Shown here piece after piece: positions 60,898 to 64,000 of a stretch of DNA of 64,000 nucleotides. Source of the stretch: Flavobacterium okayamense. GTDB lineage: Bacteria; Bacteroidota; Bacteroidia; Flavobacteriales; Flavobacteriaceae. The notes below the pieces were generated by a model. That model worked only from the letters and a program-made list of their open reading frames with translations. It was not told the origin of the DNA and searched no databases. Within the stretch, counting starts at the first letter, position 1, and each line of letters opens with the position of its first letter. The DNA lies in NCBI RefSeq assembly GCF_019702945.1, contig NZ_AP024749.1, positions 1,054,001 through 1,118,000 on the forward strand, read 5' to 3'. The translations under genes were made by a program, and so were the position numbers.

Positions 60898-61827
60898 TTG
60901 AAAACAATAGATATAATATGTATAGGTGAGGTTTTAATTGATTTTATTGGTCACGAAATAAATACTTCAATAAATAGAACTAAAGATTACCATCGTTTTT
61001 TAGGAGGTTCCCCTACTAATGTTGCTGTTAATGCAGCAAGAATAGGGTTGAATCCCTTACTAGTAGCTTCCTGTGGACAAGATGGATTAGGCGATTATAT
61101 CATTAGAAAATTAAAAGCAAATAAGATTGATGTATCGAGTATTAAAAAAGTTGAAACAGAACCAACTTCGGTAATTTTTGTTTCAAAATCAACTGATACA
61201 CCAGATTTTATTCCCTACAGACAAGCGGATTGTAATATTACCATTGAACAATTAACAAATGAAAGTATTGCAAAAGCAAAAATTTTTCATACTACTTGTT
61301 TTGCATTAAGTAAAAACCCAGCAAGAGAAACTATTTTAAATAGAGCTAAGAAAGCAAAGGAGTTAGGGGTTCAACTAAGTATAGATATCAATTTTTCTGA
61401 AAAAATTTGGCCAGACAGGGAAGAAGCTAAACGGGTTTTAAGCGATTATTTGTCAAATGATCCACTGGTTAAATTGAGTGAAGACGATTGTTACAGACTT
61501 TTTGCTGAAGTAAAATCAGAAGAATTTATTTTTGATTATTTTCATAATCTAGGAGTTACTACAATTTGCTTAACAAAAGGAAAAAAAGGAGTTGTGGTCT
61601 CAGATGTAAAAGAAGGAGTATTCTTTCAAGAAGTAATATCTATAAAAGAAGTAAAAGATACAACTGGTGCTGGTGATGCTTTTTGGACTGGTTTTTTATA
61701 TGCACAAATTAATACAAAATCATTAGAAGAATCTGTTACAATCGCTCAAAAACTAGCAGCTATTAAACTTCAAAATGTGGGAAGGCTTCCAGACGATATT
61801 AATTTAGAGCAAATTTTAAATGTCTAA
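60898..61827 (+). CDS. PfkB-family carbohydrate kinase, probably fructokinase
   Basis: A 309-residue ribokinase-fold kinase. Motif 1 is FLGGSPTNVAVNAARIG (about 34-50) and motif 2 is DTTGAGDAFWTGFLYA (about 254-269), with the catalytic Asp in GAGD. ICIGEVLIDFIG at the N-terminus and SCGQDGLGDYI are typical of fructokinases and KDG kinases. Start is TTG at 60898, one nucleotide after the hydrolase stop; there is no in-frame ATG nearby. It would trap the fructose released by the hydrolase, completing the pathway. Confidence 0.9.
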   Translation: MKTIDIICIGEVLIDFIGHEINTSINRTKDYHRFLGGSPTNVAVNAARIGLNPLLVASCGQDGLGDYIIRKLKANKIDVSSIKKVETEPTSVIFVSKSTDTPDFIPYRQADCNITIEQLTNESIAKAKIFHTTCFALSKNPARETILNRAKKAKELGVQLSIDINFSEKIWPDREEAKRVLSDYLSNDPLVKLSEDDCYRLFAEVKSEEFIFDYFHNLGVTTICLTKGKKGVVVSDVKEGVFFQEVISIKEVKDTTGAGDAFWTGFLYAQINTKSLEESVTIAQKLAAIKLQNVGRLPDDINLEQILNV

Positions 61828-61858
61828 GTTATAATTTCTTAAATTTTGGGTCAGTTAT

Positions 61859-62877
61859 ATGAAATGTTATAAAAAAAATGCTTTTAGTTTAGCTTTTTTA
61901 TTTTTTTGTTTTTCATTTAGTTAAAATTTGTCAAATGATTGTCGAAACTATATACAGCTTTGCCAAATCCATTTCCTTTGGGTTCACAAATAATAACGGT
62001 TACATTTACGAATGTTACTACTAATGGTTGTAGTTTTTTCAATGACATTAGAATTTATAATGGATGAAACTCCAGTATTTAATTCTATTGATTCAAAATT
62101 ATTAGTGATTTGAGAAGAGAGTACCCCATTGACGCAAGATGAAATTAAAGTTTTTAATACATCTTCATTTGAAAATATAATGATTTGTACAGATGTTTCA
62201 AATTCTTCCGTTTTCTTGAATGCAGGGTTAGTTGATGAAACGATTATTCCCAATCTTGCCTATCAATGGAATCTAGATAGTCAAGCTATTACTAAAGCAA
62301 ATTAACATACTTATCAAGCGACAACTATTAGAGATTATAGTGTAGAAGTTACGAATAGTTTAGGATGCACTAGTATAAGGGAAATACAAGTGAATCTATC
62401 TAATGTTATTATTAATACTTTCAATATCATAGACTTAGAGGAGATGAATACAGTTGCTGTTATGGTTAACGGGTGATGGTTTATATCTATACAGTATAGA
62501 TAGCGAAAACTATCAAGATAGTCCTGTTTTTTATGATGTATTACTGGGATTGTTCACCGTTTATAAGTATGATTTAAATAGATGTGGAATTTCAAAAGAA
62601 TCGATAAGTTGTTGTGTTAGGGATTAGAAAATTTTTCACACCAAATTGGTAATGAAATCAACGATTTTTGGAGTGTAAAAGGATTTGATAGTCGTTTTGG
62701 AAGTCAAACCACGATTTCCATATTTAATCGATATGGTAAATAAAATAAATTTCCTCTTCTTCTCAAGGCTGAGATGAAACCTTTAATAATGTTAATTTAC
62801 CTGCTTCGGATTATTGGTGTTCTATTAATATGTTAGATGGAAGTGTTTAAAAAGGGCATTTTTCATTAAAAATATAA
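61859..62877 (+). pseudogene. Decayed T9SS-secreted surface protein (type-B sorting domain relic)
   Basis: ATG at 61859 begins a signal peptide (MKCYKKNAFSLAFLFFCFSFS), immediately broken by TAA where CAA (Gln after cleavage) is expected. Farther on, pieces in shifting frames resemble an Ig-like module (LAYQWNLDSQAI ... YSVEVTNSLGCTSIREIQVN). The C-terminus resembles the gliding-motility type-B sorting domain: FFTPN, frameshift, INDFWSVKGFD ... ISIFNRYGK, stop, SSQG-stop-D, FNNVNLPASDYW, then KGHFSLKI before a true stop at 62875. At least four stops and several frameshifts are visible. The parent would have been secreted and attached to the cell surface. Confidence 0.88.
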
Positions 62878-62946
62878 TAGAAATAATATTTTTTTTCATT
62901 TTCATAAAAGAGTAGCTATAAAATTTTTTTCTTTCGTTGCTTATTT

Positions 62947-62954
62947 TAACTTTG
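62947..62954 (+). promoter_or_regulatory. -7 box of the malic enzyme gene
   Basis: TAACTTTG, 24 nt before the ATG at 62978. The -33 region is only T-rich. Confidence 0.55.
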
Positions 62955-62977
62955 TAAGTTCATATAAATCTGATTAT

Positions 62978-64000
62978 ATGCATAGGGATACGAAACGTAG
63001 AGAAGCTCTATTATATCACGCAAAACCAACACCTGGAAAAATTCAGGTTATACCTACAAAAAAATATGCAACTCAAAGAGATTTATCTTTGGCATATTCG
63101 CCGGGAGTTGCTGAACCATGTTTAGAAATTGCTAAAGATGTAAATAACGTTTATAAATATACGGCTAAAGGTAATTTGGTCGCTGTAATTTCAAACGGAA
63201 CTGCTGTATTAGGATTGGGCGATATTGGGGCAGAAGCTTCAAAGCCTGTTATGGAAGGTAAAGGATTGCTATTTAAAATTTTCGCCGATATTGATGTGTT
63301 TGATATTGAAGTTGGAACAAAAGACATTGAAGAATTTATAGCTACTGTAAAAAATATCGCACCAACTTTTGGTGGAATTAACCTAGAAGATATTAAAGCT
63401 CCAGAATCTTTTGAAATAGAAAGACGATTAGTAGAAGAGCTTAATATTCCTGTAATGCATGACGATCAACACGGAACGGCAATTATTTCATCAGCAGCTT
63501 TATTAAACGCATTAGAATTAGCAGAAAAAAAACCTGAAGATGTAAAAGTAGTAGTTTCTGGAGCTGGTTCAGCGGCTTTGGCTTGTGCTAATTTATATTT
63601 ACTTCTTGGTGTTAAAGTAGAAAACATATTCATGTTTGATAAAGACGGGATGTTAACTACATGCCGTGAGGATTTATCTGAACTTCAAAAAAAATATGCA
63701 AAATCTTGTGAACCTCAGACCCTTAAGGAAGCTATTATAGATGCTGATGTTTTTTTAGGATTATCTGTTGGGAATGTGTTAACTCCAGAAATGTTGTTAA
63801 CCATGAGAAGTAACCCTATAGTTTTTGCTATGGCAAATCCAGTTCCTGAGATTGATTATCAGTTGGCAATAGATACTAGAGAAGATATTATAATGGCAAC
63901 CGGTCGTTCAGATCATCCAAACCAAGTAAATAATGTTCTTGGATTTCCATACATTTTCCGTGGTGCGTTAGATGTTCGTGCTACTAAGATTAACGAAGAA
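62978..64000 (+). CDS. maeB: NADP-dependent malic enzyme (C-terminus outside window)
   Basis: The first 341 codons of an oxaloacetate-decarboxylating malate dehydrogenase. Signatures are [15 protein letters not shown] (about 39-53), [31 protein letters not shown] (about 69-99), [26 protein letters not shown] (about 160-170) and the Rossmann [14 protein letters not shown]. It makes pyruvate and NADPH from malate. In Bacteroidota the full gene usually continues with a phosphotransacetylase-like domain, which would lie beyond the window. Starts [17 protein letters not shown]. Confidence 0.96.
   Translation, partial: MHRDTKRREALLYHAKPTPGKIQVIPTKKYATQRDLSLAYSPGVAEPCLEIAKDVNNVYKYTAKGNLVAVISNGTAVLGLGDIGAEASKPVMEGKGLLFKIFADIDVFDIEVGTKDIEEFIATVKNIAPTFGGINLEDIKAPESFEIERRLVEELNIPVMHDDQHGTAIISSAALLNALELAEKKPEDVKVVVSGAGSAALACANLYLLLGVKVENIFMFDKDGMLTTCREDLSELQKKYAKSCEPQTLKEAIIDADVFLGLSVGNVLTPEMLLTMRSNPIVFAMANPVPEIDYQLAIDTREDIIMATGRSDHPNQVNNVLGFPYIFRGALDVRATKINEE

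Noticed and set aside
61984..62253. Minus-strand 89-codon frame next to malic enzyme
   Set aside because: It lies antisense to the T9SS pseudogene, whose plus-strand pieces are recognisable; no start signal or family match.
1..64000. CRISPR array, prophage, IS element or restriction system
   Set aside because: No regularly spaced direct repeats, transposase, integrase, capsid or restriction-modification gene was recognised; the repeats present are short palindromes.

Overview
The window reads as chromosomal DNA of a low-GC member of the Flavobacteriaceae, most likely Flavobacterium or a close relative. The evidence is AT-rich codon use, A-rich leaders without Shine-Dalgarno sequences, many promoters of the Bacteroidota type (TTG/TTTG, about 19 nt, TAnnTTTG), a T9SS type-B sorting-domain relic, an alternative complex III plus cytochrome oxidase operon, and family-typical proteins (DUF4301, DUF4407, DUF3667, DUF2723, bacterial GGGP synthase). 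No insertion sequence, prophage, rRNA operon or CRISPR array is visible. Most genes are housekeeping, with small mobile-looking repeats between and sometimes inside them.

Layout. 1-5023 (minus): a TPP riboswitch drives a TonB-dependent receptor that runs off the left edge. Upstream lies a tightly packed operon: PPTase, GGGP synthase, PnuC-like transporter, DUF4301, ArfB. 5153-7733 (plus): S-adenosylhomocysteinase and a DUF4407 membrane protein. 7784-13235 (minus): SQR-like flavoprotein, YjbR protein, cyclase, DUF3667, HemW, a four-helix-bundle gene flanked by inverted repeats, and RuvC. 13256-15315 (plus): flippase-like protein and glycosyltransferase. 15410-17608 (minus): TonB-C-like lipoprotein, BlaR1-TonB fusion and BlaI, behind a triple operator. 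17734-19924 (plus): DUF456, umuC, umuD. 19974-22673 (minus): tsf, rpsB, rpsI, rplM.

22839-31460 holds a LacI regulator; an SdpR/SdpI/serine-hydrolase operon with a palindromic operator; polA; a metallophosphoesterase; a cysteine-less thioredoxin; and a polysaccharide deacetylase. 31527-35845 holds a DUF2723 membrane protein, tRNA-Gln and a universal stress protein. 36012-40583 is rimP-nusA-infB, preceded by a leader containing a terminator hairpin inside a 12-codon ORF. 41233-52437 is the respiratory operon actABCDEF-coxBA, which takes electrons from quinol to O2. Then follow ruvB and queG.

54474-61827 is a sugar locus, probably for sucrose: LacI repressor, twin operators, TonB receptor without SusD, SLC45/GPH-like symporter, (alpha/alpha)6-type glycosidase and PfkB fructokinase. 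61859-62877 is a decayed T9SS-secreted surface protein. The window ends inside an NADP-malic enzyme gene.

The most unusual observations are the inverted-repeat-bounded four-helix-bundle cassette, the rimP leader ORF/terminator, the three-operator BlaI switch linked to TonB-like domains, TGTCA-type palindromes inserted in-frame in two genes, and the compact sucrose-like locus.
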